A DNA stretch of 64,000 nucleotides from Polycyclovorans algicola TG408 (GTDB lineage: Bacteria > Pseudomonadota > Gammaproteobacteria > Nevskiales > Nevskiaceae). Position 1 is the stretch's first letter. The number at the start of each line of letters is the position of its first letter. Under the pieces are notes generated by a model. The model made no database searches, had not been told where the DNA came from, and saw nothing but the letters and a program-made list of their open reading frames with translations. The stretch lies in assembly GCF_000711245.1 (NCBI RefSeq), contig NZ_JOMH01000001.1, positions 62,001-126,000 of the forward strand. Direction: 5' to 3'. Both the position numbers and the translations under genes were made by a program. Positions 10,342 to 17,759 of this stretch are shown in pieces.

Positions 10342-10524
10342 CTCAGACTAAATGGCCTCCGGGATACTTGGGGCGGTTCAGTTACGACAATTTCTTCAAT
10401 CTGGCGACTGGCGCGCGCCGGTGGCGGCGGGTCAGGTTCGGGGCGATCTTCAGCGGCCTCGACCGGGATGGTCGGCGCGACCGGCGACGCAGGTGCCTGG
10501 GCAGCGTCCGCAGCCGGCGCCGAC

Positions 10525-10558
10525 TCGGCATCGGCATCGGCATCGGCATCGGCATCGG
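10525..10558. repeat. Hexanucleotide tandem repeat in the receptor gene
   Basis: Five consecutive copies of TCGGCA plus a partial copy. On the minus strand they encode an Asp-Ala repeat just after the receptor signal region. Because the unit is 6 nt, copy-number change would alter linker length without shifting the frame. Confidence 0.9.
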
Positions 10559-10981
10559 ACGAGTCGATCAAGGCTTCAAGCTCGTCCAGCGACCATGACG
10601 CTTCTTCGGCCCACACCACGTGACCGAAGAAGGCCGTCAAGAAGTAAAGCGCCAGGGTCGGCGCCATGACGCGGGGCGCAAGGCCCCACTTCTTCGTTGG
10701 CATTGATGGATCTCCTCATACGTTTTTTTCTAATGAGGGCAGGCTACGGCAGCGTTTGTCGCCACGCTGTCACAACCGTTACACGTCGCTGGCCACTCGC
10801 AAGACGCGATCAATCGCACGCTGGGCGGGGCGCCAGTGCTGGAAGTAAGCGACGCGGGCGCTTCGCTGCTCGGGGGTTTGCGAACGTCGGGTACGCTATC
10901 CACTCGCGCCTGGCCCGACCTCAAATGACGTCCGGTGCAGGCGGGGCACTTGATCAGCGCCTCCTGAAGGAGTGATGGCTC

Positions 10982-11818
10982 ATGCGAGAACCAAGCACGG
11001 CGTCGCAGCCGCTCAAGCGACAGCAAGAGGAAAAGCCGCTACCGCCGACATCGGCGCTCGCGCTGGAGCTGGTGCAGGGGTGGCCGTGGTTCGATGACGT
11101 GCCGGCCGAGGCCCACGCGTGGCTGGTGGCGCGGGCGGGCATACGACGCTACGAGAAAGGGCAGATCGTTTACGTGGAAGGTCAGCCCGTCACCCACATC
11201 TTTGGGGTGGGCAGCGGCAGCTTTCGCATCTTTATCTCAACGTCCAAAGGCGATGAGATCACCATGGAAGAGGTCGTTCCGGGCGGTTGGTTTCCGCACT
11301 ATCTGCCAGGCGCGTCACCCATCTACGCCGGAAATTGCATCTGCCAGGAAGGCGCGACGGTCATCACCCTGCCGCAGCCGGTGATCGCAGAGTTTGGGCG
11401 CCAGTGGCCCATCTACTACCTCGGGCTGTATCGCGAATTCGGCAGTCGCTGGGCGTCGTTTCTGCGCGGCCGGGTCGAGTTGCTCAGCCTGCACAATCTC
11501 AATGTCCGCTTGGCGGTCTACGTGCTTCGCATGCTGCGCCTGCGGGGAAAACCGGAGGCCAACGGCGCCATCTTGCTGGAACCCTTCGGCAGCCAAAGCG
11601 AAATCGGCGCGAGGGTCGGCGGCACACGGCAGCGGGTCAACGGCATTCTCAAAACATGGACCAGACGCGGCTGGATTGAATCGTGCAACAACGGCATCCG
11701 CATTCTCGACGTCGAAAAGCTGGACGCCGAGGCGCGCAAGAGCGGCTTCGATGTCGACGCCTACATCGCCAGTTGGCAAGGCGGCTGGGAAGGAAAAACG
11801 TCGGCGTCAAAGCGCTGA
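10982..11818 (+). CDS. Crp/Fnr-family transcriptional regulator
   Basis: The 278-residue protein has an N-terminal cyclic-nucleotide-binding-like beta roll (RYEKGQIVYVEGQPVTHIFGVGSGSFRIF, then DEITMEEVVPGGWF) and a C-terminal winged helix (GSQSEIGARVGGTRQRVNGILKTWTRRGWI). It lacks the Cys cluster of a classical Fe-S Fnr sensor, so the signal is unknown. The residues after the beta roll (YYLGLYREFGSRWASFLRG) match the dimer helix. It is transcribed away from the receptor operon across about 280 bp and is the obvious candidate regulator of that operon. AGGAG lies about 10 nt before the ATG. Confidence 0.85.
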   Translation: MREPSTASQPLKRQQEEKPLPPTSALALELVQGWPWFDDVPAEAHAWLVARAGIRRYEKGQIVYVEGQPVTHIFGVGSGSFRIFISTSKGDEITMEEVVPGGWFPHYLPGASPIYAGNCICQEGATVITLPQPVIAEFGRQWPIYYLGLYREFGSRWASFLRGRVELLSLHNLNVRLAVYVLRMLRLRGKPEANGAILLEPFGSQSEIGARVGGTRQRVNGILKTWTRRGWIESCNNGIRILDVEKLDAEARKSGFDVDAYIASWQGGWEGKTSASKR

Positions 11819-11951
11819 TGTCACAACGCCTGGGCGAGTCACCTCTGTGACATCGGCGAGCGACATCACGCAGTAGGATCACACTCGCGGTGCGACGAAA
11901 CCATGCGGACGCCAAAGCAGCGTCGGCTTTTCTATCTGGAGAGAGACCTCG

Positions 11952-13304
11952 ATGAGCGATATCAAGCCCGCGCCCGGCTGGCGTTGGGGGCCGTTCACCT
12001 TCCGCGTGCCATTTCTGCACACCCGGTTGCTGTGGCCAGAATTTCTGCAGGGCTTCTTCGTCGCCGCCGCCACTGGCCTGGCGCTGGTGCCGATCATGAC
12101 CGGCTTCTTTGGTCTGAGCTTTGAAGAAGCGGTGACCTGCTCGTTTATCCATACCGTGCTCATCACGTCGGCGGTGATCGTCTTCGGCGAACCCTACGCG
12201 CCCGGCTGGATCACCCCGGCCTTGCCGCTGGTGCTGGCCTTCGTGCTGGGCAGCTATGAAGAGCCTGACCTGCGCTTTCAGGCCATGACCGCGCTGACGC
12301 TGAGCTTTGCCTCGTTGGTGTTCGTACTGGGCATCACCGGCACCGGGGCCAAGCTGGTGCGCTGGCTGCCGCCGGTGCTCAAGGCCGGGATCATCCTCGG
12401 CGCCGGTATTGCTGCACTGAAGCGCGTGTTCATCGATGACGCCGAGCGCTTCCTGCTGGTCACACCTATCTCGATTGCCGTGGCCTGCGGCATGTGCCTG
12501 GTGCTGCTGTTCTCACTGCCGGTGGCAAGGCTCAAGGCCAAGCACGGCTGGCTCGCCAAGATTGCCGCGCTGGGGCTGCTGCCCGGCTTCCTGGCGGCGG
12601 CGATCATCGGCCCACTGGTGGGAGAGGTGCAGTACGACATCCAGTGGGGCGTGTTGATCCCGCCAGTGGCCAGCACCGTGGCCAAGGTGTCGCCCTTCGT
12701 CATCGGCTGGCCCAGCCTCGAGATGATGCTCAAGGCGCTGCCGATTGCACTGCTGACGTACGTGATCATGTTTGGCGATCTGGTGACCGGACAAGAAGTG
12801 CTGAAAGATGCCCAGCGGCAACGACCCGATGACCCCATGCCTGCCGACCCGTCACGCACGCACCTGTCGCTGGCGATCCGCAACGCCGTGATGGGCATCA
12901 CCGCACCGTTCTTCCCCACCCAGGGGATGCTCTGGACCGGCGTGCAAGTGGTCATCGCCGAACGCTGGAAGCAAGGCGCCAAAGCCATGCCGAGGCTGGC
13001 CGACGGACTGTCGTCGTACTACCTGATGGGCCTGCCCTTCATCTACTTTCTGCTGCCGCTGCTGACCATGCTCAAGCCGCTGCTGGGTATCGCCCTCAGC
13101 CTCACCCTGCTGCTGACCGGATTTGCCTGCGCCTACATCGCCATGGCCATTCCCAAAGACCCGACGGGTCGCGGCACCGTGCTCCTCATCGGCGTGGCAC
13201 TGGCCATGTTCACCCCGCTGGTCGGGCTGGCCATTGCCGTGGCCGCGACAATTCTGTTGGTCGGATGGCAGTCAGAAGCCGAGCCGGAGCGGGCGCCGGA
13301 TTAG
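11952..13304 (+). CDS. Multi-pass permease, NCS2 (xanthine/uracil)-like
   Basis: 450 residues with about 11-13 hydrophobic segments and short polar loops. Motifs such as GWITPALPLVLAFVLG, LKAGIILGAGIAAL and LPIALLTYVIMFGDLVTGQEVL resemble the nucleobase/ascorbate transporter architecture, in which a TPALP-like half-helix lines the site. I am confident it is a secondary inner-membrane transporter and less so of the family; the substrate is unassigned. GGAGAG lies about 10 nt before the ATG. It follows the Crp-type regulator by 133 bp and may share its control, since a TGTCACAAC motif occurs both in this gap and upstream of the regulator. Confidence 0.6.
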   Translation: MSDIKPAPGWRWGPFTFRVPFLHTRLLWPEFLQGFFVAAATGLALVPIMTGFFGLSFEEAVTCSFIHTVLITSAVIVFGEPYAPGWITPALPLVLAFVLGSYEEPDLRFQAMTALTLSFASLVFVLGITGTGAKLVRWLPPVLKAGIILGAGIAALKRVFIDDAERFLLVTPISIAVACGMCLVLLFSLPVARLKAKHGWLAKIAALGLLPGFLAAAIIGPLVGEVQYDIQWGVLIPPVASTVAKVSPFVIGWPSLEMMLKALPIALLTYVIMFGDLVTGQEVLKDAQRQRPDDPMPADPSRTHLSLAIRNAVMGITAPFFPTQGMLWTGVQVVIAERWKQGAKAMPRLADGLSSYYLMGLPFIYFLLPLLTMLKPLLGIALSLTLLLTGFACAYIAMAIPKDPTGRGTVLLIGVALAMFTPLVGLAIAVAATILLVGWQSEAEPERAPD

Positions 13305-13418
13305 CGTGGGTCGCAACGTGCGAACTTGGTGCGAGGGTGGTGGGGATGAGCTTCGTGGGCCGCCTTGTGCCAGAAGCGGCCGCTCGCACGCTGGCCAAAG
13401 AGCCCTGTAACCGTACCC

Positions 13419-14399
13419 TTAAAGCGCATCCAGCGGACTTTGCACACCCTTGCCGCCACGATTAAGCACATGGGTGTAAATCATTGTCGTGCTCACGTCC
13501 TCGTGCCCTAACAGCTCCTGCACTGTACGGATGTCATAGCCCGCCATCAGCAAATGCGTGGCAAAGGAATGGCGAAGAATATGCGGCGAGCAAGGCTTCG
13601 CAATATCCGCCCGCAGAGCCGCAACCCGCATCGCCTTTTGTAGCGAATCGGCGAGCACGTGATGCCGACGGGTAATACCCGACCGTGAATCTGTAGCCAG
13701 CTTGGGCGACGGAAACACCCAAAACCAGCCCCACTGTTTACCTGCATTTGGATATTTAACCGCCAACGCATCCGGCAAATAAACACCGGGCACATCGGCA
13801 GCCCGATCATCATCATGCAGCACCCGGGCGCGCTGAACCTGTTTCTGCAACGGCAGCATCAAATTCTCGGGTAATACCGTCACCCGATCCTTGCCGCCCT
13901 TGCCCTGGCGAACCGTAATCTCACGCCGCGCAAAATCCACATCCTTGATCCGCAGCCGCAACGCCTCCAGCACCCGCATGCCAGTACCGTAAAGCAAGGC
14001 CGCAATCAGCCCCTGCAAACCCGAAAGGTGTTGCAGCAAACTGCCCACCTCGCGCTGCGTGAGCACCACCGGCAACCGCTTGCGATCTTTAGCCGCCACC
14101 ACCTCGTCCAGCCACGGCAACTCAACCTCCAACACCTGGCGGTAAAGAAACAGCAGCGCAGCACGCGCCTGATTCTGGGTGGACGGGCTGACTGACCGGT
14201 CAACCGCCAAATGGGTTAAGAACGCCGTCACCTCGACCGCGCCCATCTCGGCCGGATGCCGTTTGCCATGAAAAAGAATGTAACGGCGCACCCAATCCAC
14301 ATACGACTGCTCGGTGCGCAGGCTGTACCCCCGCACCCGCACCGCATCACGCACGCCATCCAGCAGCCGTGGTTTGGACGAAGCAGCGTGTTGATCCAT
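13419..14399 (-). CDS. intI: Integron integrase (tyrosine recombinase)
   Basis: 326 residues. Tyrosine recombinase motifs are present: Arg in [25 protein letters not shown] (HxxR), [16 protein letters not shown] with the Tyr nucleophile. The insert [16 protein letters not shown] between the catalytic boxes is the extra helix unique to integron integrases and separates this from XerC/D. The enzyme recombines attI with folded single-stranded attC to insert cassettes, and attC with attC to excise them. The gene reads away from the cassettes, the standard layout. It appears full length and active. Its own promoter would lie in 14400-14520, where SOS control is common in relatives; I found no convincing LexA box. 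Confidence 0.96.
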   Translation of the reverse strand: MDQHAASSKPRLLDGVRDAVRVRGYSLRTEQSYVDWVRRYILFHGKRHPAEMGAVEVTAFLTHLAVDRSVSPSTQNQARAALLFLYRQVLEVELPWLDEVVAAKDRKRLPVVLTQREVGSLLQHLSGLQGLIAALLYGTGMRVLEALRLRIKDVDFARREITVRQGKGGKDRVTVLPENLMLPLQKQVQRARVLHDDDRAADVPGVYLPDALAVKYPNAGKQWGWFWVFPSPKLATDSRSGITRRHHVLADSLQKAMRVAALRADIAKPCSPHILRHSFATHLLMAGYDIRTVQELLGHEDVSTTMIYTHVLNRGGKGVQSPLDAL

Positions 14400-14454
14400 C
14401 CGAGTTCATCTTGTCCGTACTAACTTTACCCAACTCTGTCACCAAGGGCGTTTC

Positions 14455-14519
14455 ATGGCAACACATTGACTTGGATGGAATGCATGCCTACAGTCAAGAC
14501 CAACTAATTGGCGTTGGGC
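14455..14519 (+). other. attI recombination site
   Basis: The first GTTRRRY core in the array (GTTGGGC, 14513-14519) follows the integrase gene by about 110 bp and has no attC partner box upstream, so it is attI. An imperfect inverted element (CCAACTAATTGGCGTTGGG) surrounds the crossover point between G14513 and T14514. The left limit is approximate. Confidence 0.75.
14466..14494 (+). promoter_or_regulatory. Candidate cassette promoter Pc
   Basis: TTGACT (14466-14471), a 17-bp spacer and TACAGT (14489-14494) make a good sigma-70 promoter pointing into the array. Initiation would fall near 14501, giving a leader of about 20 nt before the first cassette start codon. Position between intI and attI matches Pc in other integrons. 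Confidence 0.6.
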
Positions 14520-14522
14520 CCC

Positions 14523-15425
14523 ATGATCAACTCTCAGGCCGACTTTGAGGACGCTACCGTGTTCGAGTTGTATGTTCTGGAGAAACTCCATCCGGCGATC
14601 GAAAAACATCAGGGTGCATCCCTTGATTTGCGAGGCGGCAGCACCATCGCTGGAACTCGGATTAGCATTTCTGCCACCGCTAGTATGAGCGGTGCTGCCG
14701 AAAGCCGACTGAAGGATCAGGTAGCGCCATTGCTATTTGGCTCGGCGTGGAAGTTGCTGGATCTATTGCTTGAATTCGCACTAAACAAGGCGGGACTCAC
14801 ACCGAATCGCCGAGATTGGACAATCGCTGAGAAACAACAACACGCGCTGAATGGTGCAGGTGACTGTACTCTACTTGGGTGCGTTCCGGCTGTCTGGGAC
14901 GCCATGTGTCGGGTCTATGGGGCAACGGTTGAACACCGCCATTGCCTAATACACAGGACGGCAGCAGTTGATGACGTCACTGGTTCCCTCCAGGGGGTTG
15001 ATCGGAATGGCCAGCAACTTCGAGCACTCTCCCGAGATGAACAAGTGGCATTCGCAAAAGTCGCAAGTTTGGCTGCCCGAGGCGTCATTGTGGGTGGCAT
15101 CGACCAGCGTTCGGAGGATCACCTCAAGTATCAGCTGGATCAGCTCGTCAATCACTCTGGATGCGCCACTTTCGGTGTTGGCGGGAGTAGTGCACCCGTT
15201 GAAATAGAGCTTGAACTCTTGGAGGAAGACGGGTCGCACTATCTCGATCTGACAGATGTGATGACCAAGGCGAGGAGAACGTTTCCAACCGTTGCCCATT
15301 TTGACCTTGTGATCGATGTTCCGGGCGAATCAGGTCGAAAGCTGGTTGCGAATGCGGAGAACTGTCCAGCGGGAAAAACCAAGATCGATCTATCGTCGCT
15401 GCCGGCTTGGTTGGAGTATCGGTAG
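14523..15425 (+). CDS. Cassette 1: uncharacterised 300-residue protein
   Basis: Not recognised. The ATG at 14523 lies 4 nt after the attI core and has no Shine-Dalgarno; an in-frame TTG at 14508 would start inside attI. No signal peptide or membrane helix. Residues about 60-95 (RLKDQVAPLLFGSAWKLLD, then LLEFALNKAGL) form a strongly amphipathic helical stretch, followed by WTIAEKQQHAL. The middle has a Cys-containing hydrophobic part (DCTLLGCVPAVWDAMCRVYG), and the C-terminal half alternates strands and acidic loops (APVEIELELLEEDGSHYLDL). It is unusually long for a cassette protein. As first cassette it should be the most strongly expressed from Pc. Confidence 0.75.
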   Translation: MINSQADFEDATVFELYVLEKLHPAIEKHQGASLDLRGGSTIAGTRISISATASMSGAAESRLKDQVAPLLFGSAWKLLDLLLEFALNKAGLTPNRRDWTIAEKQQHALNGAGDCTLLGCVPAVWDAMCRVYGATVEHRHCLIHRTAAVDDVTGSLQGVDRNGQQLRALSRDEQVAFAKVASLAARGVIVGGIDQRSEDHLKYQLDQLVNHSGCATFGVGGSSAPVEIELELLEEDGSHYLDLTDVMTKARRTFPTVAHFDLVIDVPGESGRKLVANAENCPAGKTKIDLSSLPAWLEYR

Positions 15426-15432
15426 AGATGTG

Positions 15433-15531
15433 GCCCAACAAATCGCTGCAGGTGACGTTTGACCCGCCACCCATTTTTGCTGCCGCAAAAACGGGCGTCG
15501 CCTCAAACGCACCTGAGCTCAGGCGTTGGAC
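15433..15531 (+). repeat. attC site of cassette 1
   Basis: Outer boxes GCCCAAC (15433-15439) and GTTGGAC (15525-15531). Inner arms GCTGCAGGTG and CACCTGAGCTCAGG pair imperfectly, and a further arm (CGTTTGA / TCAAACG) lengthens the hairpin. Length 99 bp, within the attC range. Confidence 0.88.
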
Positions 15532-15549
15532 GACAAGGGAGATTTTGCT

Positions 15550-15882
15550 ATGAGCACATGGTTCTCCTTGGAGATGGGTGACGGCGTGGAGGCATTCGGC
15601 CCCACCGGAAAGATCCAAGAAGCATTTATGCCTGTGTACATTGCAGCGGGACAGCCGCAAGACATGGCTGTGTTCTCGTCGTCGCGTTGGGGTGAAACAC
15701 CCGACGGCAGAAGCACAAAGCTGCATACCGTGTACTTTTCCCCGGCAGCGGCACTACTCGCCAAATCGTTCGGCGCTATTCCATGCGCTAAGCCATCACC
15801 TATCGGCATCGGCCTTCTCGTCGGCCCTCAGGAGGCATTGTTCAGTTTCTTCCCTGACCGCACATCTGGTCGCGGCGAGTAG
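15550..15882 (+). CDS. Cassette 2: uncharacterised 110-residue protein (copy 1)
   Basis: Function unknown. ATG 15550 has GGGAG 8 nt upstream and lies 18 nt after the attC core. The protein starts MSTWFSLEMGDGVEAFGP and contains a hydrophobic segment (LLAKSFGAIPCAKPSPIGIGLLVG) too polar to be a clear membrane helix. No signal peptide, no catalytic motif. An identical protein is encoded at 17212-17544. About 120 bp between its stop and attC hold no gene on this strand, but the opposite strand there reads like a protein fragment. Confidence 0.75.
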   Translation: MSTWFSLEMGDGVEAFGPTGKIQEAFMPVYIAAGQPQDMAVFSSSRWGETPDGRSTKLHTVYFSPAAALLAKSFGAIPCAKPSPIGIGLLVGPQEALFSFFPDRTSGRGE

Positions 15883-16006
15883 AGGCAATGCTCTGTTCAA
15901 TACAACGGTGCCGGCCGGAAATCCCTCTACATGGCCGCTTTCGTACAGACGCCAGGTCTGTTCTCCATTGCGCAGTTCAAAAAGTAGTTCATCGGGCGGC
16001 GTTGTC

Positions 16007-16078
16007 GTCCAACCATCAGCTCCAGCCGACGCGCCACTCGCTGCGCTCGCGGCACGCGGCTGAGCTGGGGCGTTGGGC
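16007..16078 (+). repeat. attC site of cassette 2
   Basis: Outer boxes GTCCAAC (16007-16013) and GTTGGGC (16072-16078). Inner arms CAGCTCCAGCCG and CGGCTGAGCTG pair with one unpaired base, the extrahelical nucleotide that sets strand choice. Length 72 bp. Confidence 0.93.
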
Positions 16079-16131
16079 TTACAAGAAAACGTGGCGTATC
16101 GTGATGTCGTTGTAACAACAGGAGGCATGTC

Positions 16132-16434
16132 ATGGTCAAAGTAGCGTTGTTCGTTCGCCTTGAAGCGAAACCCGGGAAAGAGAAAGAAGTTGAGAGCTTC
16201 CTTATGGGCGGTCTTCCCCTCGTCATGGAGGAGCCTGCCACCACCGCTTGGTTTGGCATTCGCCTTGGGCCAAGCACCTTCGGAATCTTTGACGCCTTCC
16301 CGAATGAAGCGGGCCGGCAAGCGCATCTCTCAGGCAAGGTTGCAGCGGCGTTAATGGCAAAGGCCGGTGAGTTGTTCTCCGAGCCGCCATCCATCGAGAA
16401 AGTTGACGTCCTTGCGGCAAAGCTACCCGGCTAA
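16132..16434 (+). CDS. Cassette 3: ABM-domain (antibiotic biosynthesis monooxygenase-like) protein
   Basis: The 100-residue protein has the ferredoxin-like ABM fold pattern: MVKVALFVRLEAKPGKEKEVESFL (strand and helix), then TTAWFGIRLGPSTFGIFDAF (central strands), NEAGRQAHLSGKVAAALMA and a final strand EKVDVLAAK. Such small dimeric proteins act as monooxygenases, isomerases or stress-related enzymes; the substrate cannot be told here. AGGAGG lies 6 nt before the ATG, so this cassette has its own strong ribosome site. ABM-like cassettes are plausible for environmental integrons. No sign of truncation. Confidence 0.82.
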   Translation: MVKVALFVRLEAKPGKEKEVESFLMGGLPLVMEEPATTAWFGIRLGPSTFGIFDAFPNEAGRQAHLSGKVAAALMAKAGELFSEPPSIEKVDVLAAKLPG

Positions 16435-16438
16435 GCAA

Positions 16439-16542
16439 GCCCAACAAGGCGCTGCACCCGACCCACACGCCGCACGTTGCTTCATCTCTTCACATCAAGT
16501 TCGGCTCGGCGGCGTGCGGTCGGGTGAGCTTGGGCGTTGGGC
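16439..16542 (+). repeat. attC site of cassette 3
   Basis: Outer boxes GCCCAAC (16439-16445) and GTTGGGC (16536-16542). Arms GCACCCGACC and GGTCGGGTGAGC pair with an extrahelical base; CACGCCGC / GCGGCGTG extends the hairpin. Length 104 bp. Confidence 0.92.
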
Positions 16543-16581
16543 CACACCTGAAGTTCAGTAATCACCGGTAGACTAATTTAC

Positions 16582-17100
16582 GTGACCGATCATTCGTCAA
16601 GCGAGCAGGCTTTCGAGCGCACCCCGCTTCTCGCGTTCTCGTTGTCGACGTGCCTCCAGATCCAGTTCTTGCGCGAGATCGCCACAGATATCCGAACCCT
16701 TACAAGCTCTGCCGTGAGAACGGACGGACCGTGGGACGGAAATGCCCTTGCGAAGGCGCAAGGCCTGTTTTGGCTATGGATTCTCGGCGCGTATGAAATG
16801 GTGCGCACCATGGCCCAAGCAAAACAATGCTTCGCTCCGGATGCTCTTCAGAGGATCGTGCAAGAGAAAAAGCATCTAGCCCAGATCCGTATGCCGTTCG
16901 CAAAGCAAGAGCGTGAAGGCAAGAGGCTGCCTGTTTGGAGAGAGTTCTTCTCAGATGGATGTAACGCTGACGGAGACATTATCTTCACCATCGCTGGAAA
17001 CACTGTTCACGCAAAAGTGCAACTCGTAAGGTTTGAGGCCTTTGTGACCGGCTTTGAATGCGCGGACATCCTTATGAGTCATGAGCAGTCTTACCTGTAA
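16582..17100 (+). CDS. Cassette 4: uncharacterised 172-residue protein
   Basis: Not recognised. Starts with GTG at 16582; there is no clear Shine-Dalgarno. The N-terminal two thirds look alpha-helical (CLQIQFLREIATDIRTLTS, KAQGLFWLWILGAYEMVRTMAQ, ALQRIVQEKKHLAQIRMPFAKQ), a pattern reminiscent of HEPN-like helical bundles, but I see no RX4-6H catalytic motif. The C-terminal part is beta-like (GDIIFTIAGNTVHAKVQLVRF). Probably cytoplasmic. The gene sits between two good attC sites, so it is a genuine cassette gene. Confidence 0.7.
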   Translation: MTDHSSSEQAFERTPLLAFSLSTCLQIQFLREIATDIRTLTSSAVRTDGPWDGNALAKAQGLFWLWILGAYEMVRTMAQAKQCFAPDALQRIVQEKKHLAQIRMPFAKQEREGKRLPVWREFFSDGCNADGDIIFTIAGNTVHAKVQLVRFEAFVTGFECADILMSHEQSYL

Positions 17101-17115
17101 GGGCTGCGGGGTGTC

Positions 17116-17193
17116 GCCCAACCATCGCATCCAGCCGACGTATTCGCCCTCGCTTCGCTCAGGCAAATCCGCGGCTGATGCGGGGCGTTGGAC
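17116..17193 (+). repeat. attC site of cassette 4
   Basis: Outer boxes GCCCAAC (17116-17122) and GTTGGAC (17187-17193). Arms CGCATCCAGCCG and CGGCTGATGCG pair with one extrahelical base. Length 78 bp. Confidence 0.92.
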
Positions 17194-17211
17194 GACAAGG
17201 GAGATTTTGCT

Positions 17212-17544
17212 ATGAGCACATGGTTCTCCTTGGAGATGGGTGACGGCGTGGAGGCATTCGGCCCCACCGGAAAGATCCAAGAAGCATTTATGCCTGTGTA
17301 CATTGCAGCGGGACAGCCGCAAGACATGGCTGTGTTCTCGTCGTCGCGTTGGGGTGAAACACCCGACGGCAGAAGCACAAAGCTGCATACCGTGTACTTT
17401 TCCCCGGCAGCGGCACTACTCGCCAAATCGTTCGGCGCTATTCCATGCGCTAAGCCATCACCTATCGGCATCGGCCTTCTCGTCGGCCCTCAGGAGGCAT
17501 TGTTCAGTTTCTTCCCTGACCGCACATCTGGTCGCGGCGAGTAG
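17212..17544 (+). CDS. Cassette 5: uncharacterised 110-residue protein (copy 2 of cassette 2)
   Basis: The protein is identical to that at 15550-15882, with the same ATG and GGGAG ribosome site. The identity covers the whole cassette, from the G of the upstream core to the G of the downstream core (17188-17734 against 15526-16072, offset 1662), and stops there. This is the signature of integrase-mediated reinsertion of an excised circle, or of copying through attC, not of ordinary tandem duplication. Function unknown. Confidence 0.75.
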   Translation: MSTWFSLEMGDGVEAFGPTGKIQEAFMPVYIAAGQPQDMAVFSSSRWGETPDGRSTKLHTVYFSPAAALLAKSFGAIPCAKPSPIGIGLLVGPQEALFSFFPDRTSGRGE

Positions 17545-17668
17545 AGGCAATGCTCTGTTCAATACAACGGTGCCGGCCGGAAATCCCTCTACATGGCCGC
17601 TTTCGTACAGACGCCAGGTCTGTTCTCCATTGCGCAGTTCAAAAAGTAGTTCATCGGGCGGCGTTGTC

Positions 17669-17740
17669 GTCCAACCATCAGCTCCAGCCGACGCGCCACT
17701 CGCTGCGCTCGCGGCACGCGGCTGAGCTGGGGCGTTAGGG
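17669..17740 (+). repeat. attC site of cassette 5
   Basis: Identical to the attC at 16007-16078 up to the crossover point; the core then reads GTTAGGG (17734-17740), because bases after the first G belong to the next cassette. Length 72 bp. Confidence 0.92.
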
Positions 17741-17759
17741 TTACAACAGGGGGCATCAA

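Larger units (their letters stand above)
9066..10380 (+). mobile_element. Complete IS3-family insertion sequence
   Basis: A 1315-bp element with near-perfect terminal inverted repeats: TGAACCGCCCCA at the left and its complement at the right, the match continuing through TCCCGGAGGC after a few mismatches. It is flanked by the 4-bp direct repeat GTTA (9062-9065 and 10381-10384), the target duplication. It carries two overlapping frames, orfA and orfB, with orfB in the -1 frame, as usual for IS3 elements that make a fused transposase by frameshifting. Both frames look intact, so the element may be active. It lies inside the TonB-box codons of the receptor gene, in opposite orientation. Confidence 0.95.
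6868..10703 (-). pseudogene. TonB-dependent outer membrane receptor gene, split by an IS3 element
   Basis: The 5' part (10703-10381) encodes a signal peptide ending VVWAEE, a DA-repeat and Pro-rich linker and the TonB box (IEEIVVT). The 3' part (9061-6868) continues with ATKREENLRDIPASISAFQG, the plug domain (GPQGTLFGGAALSGAIRY), the beta barrel and a terminal Phe (LRLNLSF). Removing the IS and one 4-bp repeat joins the parts into 2517 nt, exactly 839 codons, with EIVVTATKREENL restored, so the gene was intact before insertion. As it stands, the signal peptide and the plug/barrel are uncoupled and a functional receptor is unlikely. It heads an operon with the esterase and M28-like genes, opposite a Crp/Fnr-type regulator. 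Such receptors import scarce substrates using TonB energy. Confidence 0.95.

Noticed and set aside
15796-16326. 176-codon minus-strand frame crossing two cassettes
   Set aside because: It runs through an attC and antisense to two cassette genes. The equivalent frame at the second cassette copy is not conserved. Only the small fragment at 15883-16012 is worth noting.
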